Shown piece by piece: positions 41,170 to 49,784 of a stretch of 64,000 nucleotides of DNA; the first letter of the stretch is position 1; each line of letters starts with the position of its first letter. Origin of the DNA: Aeromonas rivipollensis (GTDB lineage Bacteria > Pseudomonadota > Gammaproteobacteria > Enterobacterales > Aeromonadaceae); assembly GCF_037811135.1 (NCBI RefSeq), contig NZ_CP149130.1, positions 4,083,001 through 4,147,000 on the forward strand. The letters run 5' to 3'. Below the pieces are notes generated by a model. The model was not told the DNA's origin and ran no database searches. It saw only the letters and a list, made by a program, of their open reading frames with translations. The position numbers and the translations under genes were made by a program.

Positions 41170-41784
41170 TCAGAACCTCAGGGTCAAGCCGATATTGGCC
41201 TGCCACTGGGTGAGCAGATCCCCCCGCACTCTGAAGGCGCAGACCTCGGGGTTGCAGAGAAAGGCGCTGTCGTCATTGAGCAGGGAGCCGTAGCCGCGCA
41301 CCTCGGCCCGCAGCGCCAGATGTTCCCCCAGGCGCGGCTGCACCCCGAGCGCCAGGGACATGGAGGGGGCCGTCTCGCTGTCGTAGGCATCGAAGCGGGT
41401 CACCCCGATCCCGGCACCCAGATAGGGCGCCATCAGGTTGTCCGAGAGGGTGAGGGCCCCGGCGAAGTGCAGGGTATCCACCCTCAGCCTGTCAGGCTGA
41501 TCCGGGGAGATGGGGGTGGACTGATGGCTGTAGAGCAGCTCCACCATGCCGGGATCATCCACCTCCCGGCTGATGAAGAGGCCCCAGTTGCCCGAGCTCT
41601 CCCCTTGCAGCGAGTCGATGCCGGTCGAGTTCGGCGTGGGGGCAGGTTCATCCATGGCCTCGAAGTCGATGGAGGAGCTGTATCCCAGGAAAGGGGTCAG
41701 TTGCCAACCCGAGGTGGCAGGCTCGGCCGCCCAGGCCGTCAGCGGCAAGCCCAGTCCCAGCAGCATCATAGTCGCTCGCGTCAC
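41170..41784 (-). CDS. Outer-membrane beta-barrel protein
   Basis: 204 residues: signal peptide ending TAWA before AEPATSG, then alternating strands with turns such as GWQLTPFLGYSSSIDFE and APYLGAGIGVTRFDAYD, and a terminal aromatic in NIGLTLRF. This is an OmpW/OmpX-size barrel of the 'outer membrane beta-barrel' group. Two Cys close together (FLCNPEVCAF) may form an extracellular disulfide. The role is unknown. Confidence 0.78.
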   Translation of the reverse strand: MTRATMMLLGLGLPLTAWAAEPATSGWQLTPFLGYSSSIDFEAMDEPAPTPNSTGIDSLQGESSGNWGLFISREVDDPGMVELLYSHQSTPISPDQPDRLRVDTLHFAGALTLSDNLMAPYLGAGIGVTRFDAYDSETAPSMSLALGVQPRLGEHLALRAEVRGYGSLLNDDSAFLCNPEVCAFRVRGDLLTQWQANIGLTLRF

Positions 41785-42009
41785 GCTCTTCTCCCTGGTT
41801 GCATGGATGGCGTCAAAAGCATATCAGAGCCTATTCCATCCGACCCTTGACGGAGGCTGTATCGCCCCATTTTGGCGACCCGCCCCCCTTCCCTGCCCTC
41901 GATTTCCATCAAAGCTTGCGCCGGCTCACATTATTCATCTGGGATTAACCTCTGCCACGTAAGCTGACGGCGCCACAGCGGTGGCGTCAACAGGACGAGG
42001 ATCTCAGGA

Positions 42010-42648
42010 ATGGTTGCCGCGCAACTCAACGACCCACAAAGCACGCTCTCCGATACCCTGCGGGCCACCGCCCACGCCATCGAGGAGAGCCACATCAGCC
42101 TGCGCCAGATGCTGGCTCTGGTGGGGGAACAGGGCATGCTGCTGTTTTGCGTGCTGCTCACCGTTCCCTTCCTGTTGCCGGTCTCCATCCCCGGCGTCAG
42201 CACGCCCTTTGGCCTCTTGATCCTCTTTATCGGCATCGGCATCACCCTCAACCGGGTGCCCTGGCTGCCCGCCGTCCTGATGGAGCGCCGCTTCGCCGCC
42301 GAGCACATCAAACCGGCCCTGCACAAGGGGGCCGATCTGCTGGCCCGCATCGATCGTCTCATCCGGCCGCGCCTGCTGATCCTGACCGGCAGCTACGCCA
42401 TCAATCGCTGCAACGGCCTGCTGATCATGCTGGCGGCCCTGCTGCTGATGCTGCCGCTCGGCGCCATTCCCTTCACCAACGCCATGCCCGCCTGGGCCAT
42501 ACTGCTGCTGGCCATTGGCATGCTGCAACGGGACGGTCTCTTCGTCGCCCTCGGCTATGCCCTGGTCAGCGCCACCCTGGTCTGGTTCAGCGTGCTGGCC
42601 ATAGGCCTGCTGATGGCGGGTCAGAACATCTCGACGCTGTTTGGCTAA
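42010..42648 (+). CDS. ExoD-family membrane protein
   Basis: 212 residues with helices around 40-60, 60-75, 130-150, 150-170 and 175-205. The segment LFCVLLTVPFLLPVSIPGVS followed by TPFG is the ExoD family mark. ExoD was described in Rhizobium as needed for exopolysaccharide and alkaline tolerance; its exact role is unclear. It stands alone and ends in a weakly repeated segment before the terminator at 42714. Confidence 0.85.
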   Translation: MVAAQLNDPQSTLSDTLRATAHAIEESHISLRQMLALVGEQGMLLFCVLLTVPFLLPVSIPGVSTPFGLLILFIGIGITLNRVPWLPAVLMERRFAAEHIKPALHKGADLLARIDRLIRPRLLILTGSYAINRCNGLLIMLAALLLMLPLGAIPFTNAMPAWAILLLAIGMLQRDGLFVALGYALVSATLVWFSVLAIGLLMAGQNISTLFG

Positions 42649-42713
42649 GGCCCTGCGGCAGACAAGCGCTAAGGCGACACTTTGGCCAAGGCCGGGTAGC
42701 GACAGATAACAAA

Positions 42714-42736
42714 GAGGGCGACACAGGGTCGCCCTC
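42714..42736. terminator. Terminator between exoD-like gene and the diguanylate cyclase
   Basis: GAGGGCGAC and GTCGCCCTC pair around five bases between two convergent genes. The T run is absent on both strands. Confidence 0.6.
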
Positions 42737-42760
42737 GTTCGTTGCAGGCCAGGGCACTTT

Positions 42761-43651
42761 TCAGGGATCCCCGTCGTGGGCCACCTGGTTGCGCCCGCCC
42801 CGCTTGGCCCGATAAAGCCACTCGTCCGCCCGGGCCAGCACTGTGCCGAGATCTTCCCCCGGCCGGATCAGGGTGGTGCCCAGACTCACTGTGACGGGGG
42901 CCGGATCCGGCGCCATGGCCGCCACAGCGGCGCGGATCCGCTCCGCCACCTTCAGCAATATCCCCTCGTCTATCTGCGGCAGCAGGATCAGAAACTCCTC
43001 GCCGCCGCTGCGCACGAACAGATCCTCCCCCCGCAACTGGGCCGACACGCAGTCGCAGACGCGACACAGCACCCTGTCCCCGGCCTGGTGGCCGTAGCGA
43101 TCGTTGATCTGCTTGAAGTGATCGAGATCCAGCATGATAAGGCCGGTGAGCGGCTGGCCCTGCACCCTCTGGTGATATTGATCGAAGAAGAAGTGGCGAT
43201 TGTAGAGGCCGGTCAGCTGATCCGTCTCGCCGAGCCGCTTGAGCCGCAGTTGCAGCTCGTGCTGGCGGGTGATGTTGCGGGTCATCCAGGCCACCGCCCG
43301 CTTGCCGTCGTAGAGGGAGGGCAGTGGCGCTATCTTGCCCTCGAAGCGCTGCATCCCCTGGGGGCCCGCCTCGGCATCTATGCCCTCCACCTCGGCGGGG
43401 GAGAGATCGTACTCCACCACCTGCACCTGGCCGCCGGCCAGGGCGCGCGCCACCTGCTCCATCACCCAGAACGCCTTGTCTGCCGGCAGCACATCGAACA
43501 ACCGCTTGCCGATCAGGGGGTTGCCATCCTGATATGACTGCTGCTCCACCCCGCCTATGTACTCGATGTAGTGACCATCTTCACTGAGGATGAAGACGGG
43601 GTCGGGCAACTGGGTCATCACTTCATAGAGTTGTGCCACTGAGAGAGCCAT
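42761..43651 (-). CDS. PAS-GGDEF diguanylate cyclase
   Basis: 296 residues: a PAS-type sensor domain (about 10-125) starting LPDPVFILSEDGHYIEYIGG, then a GGDEF domain (about 140-290). The active-site motif is GGEEF in FVRSGGEEFLILL, a catalytically competent variant. DLDHFKQINDRYGHQAGDRVL (substrate and metal site) is intact. It should make cyclic di-GMP. No clear RxxD inhibitory site is seen. With the degenerate HD-GYP gene at 11684 it is one of two c-di-GMP-type genes in the window. Confidence 0.9.
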   Translation of the reverse strand: MALSVAQLYEVMTQLPDPVFILSEDGHYIEYIGGVEQQSYQDGNPLIGKRLFDVLPADKAFWVMEQVARALAGGQVQVVEYDLSPAEVEGIDAEAGPQGMQRFEGKIAPLPSLYDGKRAVAWMTRNITRQHELQLRLKRLGETDQLTGLYNRHFFFDQYHQRVQGQPLTGLIMLDLDHFKQINDRYGHQAGDRVLCRVCDCVSAQLRGEDLFVRSGGEEFLILLPQIDEGILLKVAERIRAAVAAMAPDPAPVTVSLGTTLIRPGEDLGTVLARADEWLYRAKRGGRNQVAHDGDP

Positions 43652-43814
43652 AGGTGCTCCTTTTTATCTGCGGGGAGGGCCCTGTGTCGTCTGTTATACA
43701 CGACCCGTTCAGTATCGCATACGGCCAGAATGCCGTGGCAAACCGCCGCCAGCCTTGACCTGGTCGATGCCGTTTGGATATTAATGGGATTTGCCTGCCC
43801 CAGGAGGCCCCTAG

Positions 43815-44231
43815 ATGAAACTCACCCCACCCCTGCCCCCCATTGAGCGGGATCTCGACGCCCTGCGCATCGGCCTGTCGGGCTACAACCAGGCGGTTGC
43901 CGGCAGCCATCTGCGCGAGCAGGTAGCCAGCTTTATCAAGGATGAACAGGGGCTTGTGCTGGGCGGCATCCTCGCCGACATCAAGTGGGGCTGGCTGCAC
44001 ATCGACTGGCTCTGGATAGACGAGCGCATTCGCAAGGAGGGCTGGGGCGGCCGCCTGCTCACCACCATGGAGCAGTATGCCGGGAGCAAGGGCATCACCA
44101 ATATCCATCTGGAAACCACCAGTTTCCAGGCGCTGCCCTTCTACCAGAAGCAGGGCTACACCGTCTTCGGCGAGCTGCCGGACATGCCGCCCGGGCATAT
44201 CACCTACTTTCTGAAGAAACGGCGGGACTAG
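43815..44231 (+). CDS. GNAT-family N-acetyltransferase
   Basis: 138 residues with motif A RKEGWGGRLLTTMEQYA and motif B TTSFQALPFYQKQGY. The pattern LHIDWLWIDERIRKEGWG is shared with small GNATs of broad distribution that have an unknown substrate. It is a single gene with AGGAGG about 11 nt upstream. It converges on lpoB across a strong terminator. Confidence 0.85.
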   Translation: MKLTPPLPPIERDLDALRIGLSGYNQAVAGSHLREQVASFIKDEQGLVLGGILADIKWGWLHIDWLWIDERIRKEGWGGRLLTTMEQYAGSKGITNIHLETTSFQALPFYQKQGYTVFGELPDMPPGHITYFLKKRRD

Positions 44232-44299
44232 GGCACTAGGGGGCGCCGAGAGCCAAGGGGCGTGCCTTGCCCTTCCCCAGGGCTCCGATGCCTTGATAC

Positions 44300-44334
44300 G
44301 AAAACGCCATCGAGAGGGGCTCGATGGCGTTTTC
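44300..44334. terminator. Bidirectional terminator
   Basis: GAAAACGCCATCGAG and its complement form a 15-bp stem around AGGGG between two convergent genes, with A and T runs on either side. Confidence 0.88.
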
Positions 44335-44353
44335 GGTGGCCGGGATGGCGGGA

Positions 44354-44941
44354 TCAGCGGCTGGCGGAGCGGCTCCCGCTCCAGAGCAGCTCGCCGCTCT
44401 TCAGATCCATCAGGCTCATGGCGAGGCGGTAGCGGCTCCCCTCGGAGAGAAGATCCCCGTAGAGCATGTAACCGGCCCCGGTCTGGCGACCCAGACGCAC
44501 CAAAGAGGCGGGGTTCATGCCCCCCTGCTGGTACTCGAGCTGACCCGTGATGGCCGCCACCTGGCCGGGATCGGCGAAGCGAAAGCCGCTGTTTGCCTGA
44601 ATGCGCTGGCTCATGGCCACCGCCATGGGCTGGGTACTGAAGGGTTCACCCGTGCCGTTCTGGGGCGCCATCAGCAGCAGCACAGGGCTGCCATCCTGGC
44701 TCAACGCCTGCACCTCGGGGGCCTTCAGAAAGGCATCCGCCATGGCGAGCGCCAGCCCGGTCGGGGCCACGGGTTCGGGCGCAGGCACAGGCTCTGCCTT
44801 GTCGGGCTCGGCCACCGGTTTCTGTGGCTGGCTCACCGGTTTGTCCGGCTCGCCGACCGGCGCCGGGGTGCTTCCATAGGGATTGACCGCACAGCCGCCC
44901 AGCAAGAGGGCACCCACCATCAACAAGGAACGCAGCTTCAT
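44354..44941 (-). CDS. lpoB: Penicillin-binding protein activator LpoB
   Basis: 195 residues: signal MKLRSLLMVGALLLGGCAVN with lipobox LGGC (Cys17), a Pro/Glu/Lys-rich flexible linker (about 25-62) and the TolB-N-like LpoB domain (about 65-190) including GYMLYGDLLSEG and ELLWSG. LpoB reaches from the outer membrane to activate PBP1b during cell-wall synthesis. The start is set at the signal peptide; the longer frame upstream is not supported. Confidence 0.87.
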   Translation of the reverse strand: MKLRSLLMVGALLLGGCAVNPYGSTPAPVGEPDKPVSQPQKPVAEPDKAEPVPAPEPVAPTGLALAMADAFLKAPEVQALSQDGSPVLLLMAPQNGTGEPFSTQPMAVAMSQRIQANSGFRFADPGQVAAITGQLEYQQGGMNPASLVRLGRQTGAGYMLYGDLLSEGSRYRLAMSLMDLKSGELLWSGSRSASR

Positions 44942-45165
44942 CTTTTCTCTCCACCAGAAGTCCGCAGGACGGACTTCGCCAAAAGCCCGTGGGGGCGGAG
45001 CACCAGCCCCGCATCCCTCCCATGCTAGAGACAAACCGGCCCCGGGTCGATGCGCACATGGGCCGGGGGCGACAAAGGCTGGCGAACCGGGGCGTACAAA
45101 AAGGTGGCAAGGGTCCTTCCGGTTCCGTTAGGGTAGCTTGAGCCCAGACCCCAGAGGAGCACCCC

Positions 45166-45801
45166 ATGCACGGACCCGACCCCGCCAATCCCCACCCCAT
45201 GAAGGGCTTCCCCCAGCTGTGCTTTATCAAGAACACCATCAAGGGACCCAATATCGAGGTGGGCGACTACAGCTACTACGACGACCCGGAGGATTCCGCA
45301 GGCTTCGAGCGCAACGTCCTTTATCACTTCCCCTTCATCGGCGACAAACTCATCATTGGCAAGTTCTGCGCCATCGCCCGCGGGGTCAAGTTCATCATGA
45401 ACGGCGCCAACCACCAGAGCTCCGGCTTCTCCACCTACCCCTTCTTTATCTTCGGCAATGGCTGGGAGAGCGCCGCCCCCGCGCCGGGCAGCCTGCCCTA
45501 CAAAGGGGATACGGTGATTGGCAACGATGTCTGGATTGGCTACGAGGCCCTGATCATGCCGGGCGTCAAGGTCGGCAACGGCGCCATCATCGCCGCCCGC
45601 TCCGTGGTCACCGGTGACGTACCCGACTACGCCATCGTCGGCGGCAACCCCGCCAAGCTGATCCGCTACCGCTTCGACGACGACACCATAGCCCGCCTCA
45701 ACGCCCTCGCCTGGTGGAACTGGCCAGTGGAGCAGATTAGTCGAAATTTAAAGCTGATTGGCGGCGGGGATATTGCGGAGTTGGAGAGGGTGTGTTTATA
45801 A
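45166..45801 (+). CDS. CatB-like xenobiotic O-acetyltransferase (LbH fold)
   Basis: 211 residues with hexapeptide repeats building a left-handed beta helix (VIGNDVWIGYEALIMPGVKV, VGNGAIIAARSVVTGDVPDY) and GGNPAKLIRYRF. The catalytic His is in MNGANHQ. Members include chloramphenicol (CatB) and streptogramin A (Vat) acetyltransferases; many chromosomal copies are intrinsic and only sometimes confer resistance. The two C-terminal helices are present. It borders the AT-rich island starting near 45780, and its last codons are already AT-rich. Confidence 0.87.
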   Translation: MHGPDPANPHPMKGFPQLCFIKNTIKGPNIEVGDYSYYDDPEDSAGFERNVLYHFPFIGDKLIIGKFCAIARGVKFIMNGANHQSSGFSTYPFFIFGNGWESAAPAPGSLPYKGDTVIGNDVWIGYEALIMPGVKVGNGAIIAARSVVTGDVPDYAIVGGNPAKLIRYRFDDDTIARLNALAWWNWPVEQISRNLKLIGGGDIAELERVCL

Positions 45802-46006
45802 AGGGTTAGCGAATGTATAAGCATCTGACTGATATAACTGCTGCGGCATCTCACACCTTTGAACTCAAACGCTTTAGACAAAACCTAGGCAGATGTACAC
45901 TGGCCCACAAGATATGATAAGTGCCTTGACGGCTTTATTATAACGATGTCTTTTTGTTAGTTTTTAAATGTGAACTTTTATACTTAAACTATCACAGGAG
46001 AATATT
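45802..46006. other. AT-rich gap at the left side of the island
   Basis: A sharp fall in GC begins after the catB-like stop. It contains TTATTATAACGA (about 45935) and TTTTTAAATGTG, likely promoter sequence for the ParA-like gene; AGGAGA lies 8 nt before its ATG. No gene or repeat is seen. Confidence 0.5.
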
Positions 46007-47056
46007 ATGGAAGCGTACGCCATCTGGAATAATAAAGGTGGGACAGGTAAAAGCACAGTCACATTCCATGTCGCATCAAGATTTGCGGAGTTACACCCTG
46101 AAAGGAAAGTATTAGTAATTGATCTGTGCCCACAAGCCAATAGCTCAATGTTAATTCTCGGCGGGGGTGTCGGGGGTGAAAATGAAGTTCTCACATTGTG
46201 TTCAATGGCAACACCCAAGAGTGTCGTAGGATATATAAGCGATGCAATTTTAAGCAGGACGGTCCCTGATATAAAAAACTTCTACATTCAGGTATCAACA
46301 AAAAATGTAATGATGCCTGATAATCTTTATCTTCTGAGTGGAGATGGAAATCTAGAGCTCATGGCACCAGCAATAACAGAGGAGGCTGGTCGTACACCAA
46401 TCCCCGGCCTGGGGGATCCTTGGAAATGGGTTCATGAGATATTCCAAAGATTAGTATCTAGTCTTGATCAGGATGAGTGGACTGTATTTTTCGACACGAA
46501 TCCTTCATTCTCTATCTATACGGAGCTCGCAATTTGTGGGGCATCAAGGTTACTTGTCCCAATGAATGCCGATGATTCGTCAAGAGTCGCAGTAAAAGCA
46601 CTCTTTGCATTGATATATGGAACAGTACAACCACATCCATTCTTTGGGAATTATACATTTGCTGCGAAAGCGAGCCAAAGAAAAATTCCTCTCCCTAAAG
46701 TTCACCTAGCTATTGGAAATAGATTCACTCAATTTAAAGGTGCTGCCGCAGCTTTCGCTGCATTTTCTGAAGCAACTGCAGATCAACTGTACAATGAATA
46801 TATTGCAGACCCAACAAGATTCTCTCCACATGCTATTGCGGCAACATCCAAAGCAGACTTTTTATCAAAATATGTTGCTGAATTACGCGACTTTAATACA
46901 GCTGGTGTAGTGGCTGCTCATCATGGCACACCATTATCTAGAATGAGGCAAGACTACTATTCTGTTCACAGCGACCCTGATGTAAAAGTGAACAAAGCTC
47001 AGATCAATCTAGGCTTGAGCGCTATAGACAAGGTAGTAAATAACATAACTCCATAA
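46007..47056 (+). CDS. Orphan ParA/MinD-like ATPase, horizontally acquired
   Basis: 349 residues. The deviant Walker A is NNKGGTGKST (residues 8-17) with the signature Lys; A' is LVIDLCPQANSS (the usual second Asp is Cys); the Walker B region is VFFDTNPSFSIYTE. A long region after about residue 215 is not a standard ParA C-terminus. Codon use is AT-rich (many ATA, TTA and AGA codons), unlike every neighbour. There is no ParB, centromere-like repeat, replication gene, toxin or integrase beside it. A role in plasmid partition is unlikely; single ParA-like genes like this occur in accessory and defence regions, but that role here is only inferred. Confidence 0.85.
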   Translation: MEAYAIWNNKGGTGKSTVTFHVASRFAELHPERKVLVIDLCPQANSSMLILGGGVGGENEVLTLCSMATPKSVVGYISDAILSRTVPDIKNFYIQVSTKNVMMPDNLYLLSGDGNLELMAPAITEEAGRTPIPGLGDPWKWVHEIFQRLVSSLDQDEWTVFFDTNPSFSIYTELAICGASRLLVPMNADDSSRVAVKALFALIYGTVQPHPFFGNYTFAAKASQRKIPLPKVHLAIGNRFTQFKGAAAAFAAFSEATADQLYNEYIADPTRFSPHAIAATSKADFLSKYVAELRDFNTAGVVAAHHGTPLSRMRQDYYSVHSDPDVKVNKAQINLGLSAIDKVVNNITP

Positions 47057-47087
47057 TCTGTTCGCTACTATAGTGCTGTAACCGTAA

Positions 47088-47114
47088 GGTGCAATGAACG
47101 AAGTGAATTGCACC
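47088..47114. repeat. REP-like hairpin 1
   Basis: GGTGCAAT, an 11-nt loop, ATTGCACC. The arms are identical to those of the hairpin at 47146. It lies 32 bp after the ParA-like stop and may mark the island's right end. Confidence 0.65.
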
Positions 47115-47145
47115 TCTATATTCCCAACCACAAGATGCCAAAAGC

Positions 47146-47172
47146 GGTGCAATGCGCTCCGCTTATTGCACC
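47146..47172. repeat. REP-like hairpin 2
   Basis: Same 8-bp arms and 27-bp size as 47088, with a different loop (GCGCTCCGCTT). Elements of the form GGTGCAATAAGCG...ATTGCACC are familiar from other gamma-proteobacteria as dispersed intergenic repeats (from memory). Confidence 0.65.
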
Positions 47173-47388
47173 CTACGACTACGCCCCTGAGGTTATGGCG
47201 GGCACGGTGTTGGTTCCCCCTTCAATCCGCCGAGGGAAAGGGGCAAGGTCAGGAGCGCCATCAGGGATGATGGCGCAGACGCAGCCGGCACAGGGATGTG
47301 CCGTCTGCGGCGGTCCGTCCGACCTTACACCTGACCCGAGGGAAACCGCGTAGCGGTCGGATTGGCGGGGGTGGCCTTTCTTTTGGTG

Positions 47389-47416
47389 ACTTTTCTTTGG
47401 CCACGCAAAGAAAAGT
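47389..47416. repeat. Inverted repeat ACTTTTCTTTG/CAAAGAAAAGT
   Basis: Perfect 11-bp arms around GCCACG. The surrounding GGTGACTTTTCTTTGGCCACGC type of sequence recurs in many proteobacterial genomes as non-coding repeat DNA (from memory). Confidence 0.6.
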
Positions 47417-47596
47417 TACTCGCCCAAGCCCGAAGGGCGGGCGAAACCCCTTCGAGGCCAGCGGCCTCGCGTCCTGCGCGGCAAGGCCGTGCCACCACAC
47501 AACGGCTCCTGCCGCCAACACCATACCTCGGAACGGACGATTACGCCTACCGGCTAATCGACCCTACGACGGTGCGCCATAGCAGCCGCATCAAGA

Positions 47597-47630
47597 CCCC
47601 TCCCCAGCCCTCCCCTTCGCAGGGGAGGGA
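47597..47630. repeat. Dispersed palindromic repeat, copy 3
   Basis: CCCTCCCC, TTCGCA and GGGGAGGG form the stem-loop, preceded by CCCCTCCCCAG as in the other copies. Confidence 0.65.
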
Positions 47631-47717
47631 GCCAAGGTATCGGCACCAGCAAGGAGCGCGGCCGAACAGCGCCCAACCATGCCGGATGCCACCGGCAAAG
47701 GGGGGGGCTGGCCGCCC

Positions 47718-49019
47718 CTATCGGCCCAGGAAGGGTTCCCAGTCCTTAAACACCGGCTGTAACCCCGCCTGCCGCACGGCAGCTGCTACCTCACCGAGGG
47801 ACCTGTCGTCGTGGATGGCAAACTGCTCCAGCTCCTCTTTATCCCCTTCTGCATAGCCGCCGGGCTGGGTGCGCGATTCCGCCGACATCTGGGTGATGCC
47901 AAGGCGCAGGGCGCCGTTGCGAAACGCAGGGGATTCCCGGGTCGAGAGGGACAGATCCAGGGTCGGCGAGAAGAGGCGCCAGGCACAGATAAGCTGCACC
48001 AGCTGGCGGTCCGACATGGTCACCTCGGGCTCCAGCCCCCCGGTGCAGGGGCGCAGGCGCGGGAAGGAGAGGGAATAGCGGCTCTGCCAGTGGTGACGCT
48101 CAAGCCAGCTCAGGTGTTCGGCGACAAAATAGCTGTCGGCACGCCAGTCCGGTGACAGACCGATCAGTGCGCCGAGGCCAATCTTGTCGATACCGGCGCG
48201 CCCCAGCCGGTCCGGAGTGGCGAGGCGCCACTCGATGTCCTGCTTGTTGCCGCGCAGGTGATGGCGGGCGTAGGCGGGGGCGTGATAGGTCTCCTGATAG
48301 ACCATGACCGCATCGAGGCCCAGGGTTTTCAGCTCGGCGTATTCGGCCTCGGACAACGGCTGTACCTCCATCCCGACCGTGCTGAAGTGGCGGCGAATGA
48401 TGGGCATCATCTCGCGAAAATAGGCCATGCCCACCTTTGTCTCGTGCTCGCCGGTCACCAGCAGCACGCTGTCGAAGCCGCGCGCCTTGAGGGCCAGGCA
48501 CTCGCGCTCAATCTCTTCGCTGCTCAGGGTCTTGCGCTTCAAGCGATTGCTCATGGAGAAGCCGCAGTAGGTGCAGTCGTTGGCGCACAGGTTAGACAGA
48601 TAGAGGGGCACGTAGAAACCCACCGTATTGCCGAAACGCTGGCGGGTGAGGCGCTCCGCCAGCTCCGCCATCCGGGGCAGGAAGGGCTCGGCGGCCGGGG
48701 AGATCAGCGCCATAAAGTCCTGCAGGGTGCGCCGTGGATTGGCCAGCGCCCGCTCCACGTCCCGGGCCGTCTTGGCGCGGATACTCATGCCCACATGGTC
48801 CCACTCCAGCTCGCGCCAGCGGTCGGCAAAATCCAACCCCCTCCCGGCCTCCCCCTTGGGAGGGGGAGGAGCGCAGGGCTCGCCCCATTCAAGAGCCGAG
48901 TCAGCCTCGCCCCTCACCCCCAGCCCCTCTCCCAAAGGGAGAGGGAGGCAAACACTTGGCTGAGCTTGTGGTACAGAACCCATAGCTGCAGCATCTATCA
49001 CCTCTAAACCCTGGCTCAT
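47718..49019 (-). CDS. thiH: 2-iminoacetate synthase ThiH with repeat-derived N-terminal extension
   Basis: Radical-SAM tyrosine lyase giving dehydroglycine for the thiazole ring. The Fe-S motif is [11 protein letters not shown] (Cys about 150-157). [11 protein letters not shown] and [14 protein letters not shown] are diagnostic. The protein is 433 residues against 377 in E. coli. The extra part is N-terminal: homology begins at [11 protein letters not shown] (about residue 61), and most of residues 24-60 is encoded by two dispersed palindromic repeats (48836-48870 and 48909-48947), giving [14 protein letters not shown] and [11 protein letters not shown]. The ATG overlaps the thiG stop. Last gene of the thi operon. 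Confidence 0.92.
   Translation of the reverse strand: MSQGLEVIDAAAMGSVPQAQPSVCLPLPLGEGLGVRGEADSALEWGEPCAPPPPKGEAGRGLDFADRWRELEWDHVGMSIRAKTARDVERALANPRRTLQDFMALISPAAEPFLPRMAELAERLTRQRFGNTVGFYVPLYLSNLCANDCTYCGFSMSNRLKRKTLSSEEIERECLALKARGFDSVLLVTGEHETKVGMAYFREMMPIIRRHFSTVGMEVQPLSEAEYAELKTLGLDAVMVYQETYHAPAYARHHLRGNKQDIEWRLATPDRLGRAGIDKIGLGALIGLSPDWRADSYFVAEHLSWLERHHWQSRYSLSFPRLRPCTGGLEPEVTMSDRQLVQLICAWRLFSPTLDLSLSTRESPAFRNGALRLGITQMSAESRTQPGGYAEGDKEELEQFAIHDDRSLGEVAAAVRQAGLQPVFKDWEPFLGR
48836..48870. repeat. Dispersed palindromic repeat, copy 4 (inside thiH)
   Basis: CCCCTCCCGGCCTCCCCCTT followed by GGGAGGGGGAGG, lying in frame in the 5' part of thiH and coding for a Pro/Gly/Lys-rich stretch. 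Confidence 0.75.
48909..48947. repeat. Dispersed palindromic repeat, copy 5 (inside thiH)
   Basis: CCCCTCACCCCCAGCCCCTC, then TCCC-AAA-GGGAGAGGGAGG. Together with copy 4 it forms the extension of ThiH. Confidence 0.8.
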
Positions 49020-49783
49020 AACGCCCCCAGGAAATCGGTCAGGGGACTGGAAGCCTGGGCCTGGCTGCCGCGCGCCCCGAGGCCCGCCATATAGGCGCTG
49101 CGACCGGCCTCGCAGGCGAGCGCAAAGGCGCGGCCCATGGCGACAGGATCGCCGCTCACGGCAATCGCCGTGTTCACCAGCACGGCGTCGGCGCCGAGCT
49201 CGAAGGCCGCTGCCGCGTGGCTCGGCGCCCCGATCCCTGCGTCCACCACCACAGGCACCCTGGCCTGTTCGACGATGATGGAGAGGAATTCCCGGGTCAC
49301 CAGCCCCTGATTGGAGCCAATGGGGGCGCCGAGCGGCATGACGGCGGCGCAGCCCACCTCTTCGAGCCGCTTGCAGAGCACGGGATCGGCGCCGCAGTAG
49401 GGCAGCACCACGAAGCCCTCCTTCACCAGCTGTTCGGCGGCCTTGAGGGTCTCTATGGGATCTGGCAGCAGGTACTTGGGATCGGGGTGGATCTCGAGCT
49501 TGAGCCAGTTCGTCCCCAGCGCCTCCCGGGCCAGGTGGGCGGCAAACACCGCCTCGGCGGCCGTCTTGGCCCCCGAGGTGTTGGGCAGCAGCTTGACCCC
49601 GAGGGCCAGCAGCGAAGTGAGGATGTCGTCGTGGCGCTTGCCGGGCTCGAGGCGCTTGATGGCCATGGTGACGAGCTGGGAGCCGCTCGCCGCTATGGCG
49701 GCCGCCATCAGCTCGGGGTGGGCAAACTTGCCGGTGCCGGTAAAGAGGCGCGATGAAAAGGTGTGATTGGCAATGGTCAGCAT
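49016..49783 (-). CDS. thiG: Thiazole synthase ThiG
   Basis: It condenses DXP, dehydroglycine and ThiS-thiocarboxylate into the thiazole phosphate. TIM-barrel of 255 residues. The Schiff-base Lys is in [15 protein letters not shown] (Lys about 96). The phosphate-binding GGTGKF-type start (FTGTGKFA) and [14 protein letters not shown] are typical. The start follows the thiS stop by one base (TGA-G-ATG). A longer frame from 49906 runs through thiS and is wrong. Confidence 0.94.
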   Translation of the reverse strand: MLTIANHTFSSRLFTGTGKFAHPELMAAAIAASGSQLVTMAIKRLEPGKRHDDILTSLLALGVKLLPNTSGAKTAAEAVFAAHLAREALGTNWLKLEIHPDPKYLLPDPIETLKAAEQLVKEGFVVLPYCGADPVLCKRLEEVGCAAVMPLGAPIGSNQGLVTREFLSIIVEQARVPVVVDAGIGAPSHAAAAFELGADAVLVNTAIAVSGDPVAMGRAFALACEAGRSAYMAGLGARGSQAQASSPLTDFLGAL

Positions 49784-49784
49784 C

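Larger units (their letters stand above)
47057..47717. other. Repeat-rich non-coding stretch after the ParA-like gene
   Basis: 661 bp without a credible gene. It contains two equal 27-bp hairpins (47088, 47146), an 11-bp inverted repeat with a 6-nt loop (47389) and one dispersed palindrome (47597). Frames that cross it give Arg/Pro-rich translations typical of repeats. GC returns to the genome level after about 47150. Confidence 0.6.

Noticed and set aside
47261..47856. Arg/Pro-rich frames in the repeat stretch after the ParA-like gene
   Set aside because: They translate known types of intergenic repeat DNA and lack ribosome sites; two frames overlap on opposite strands.
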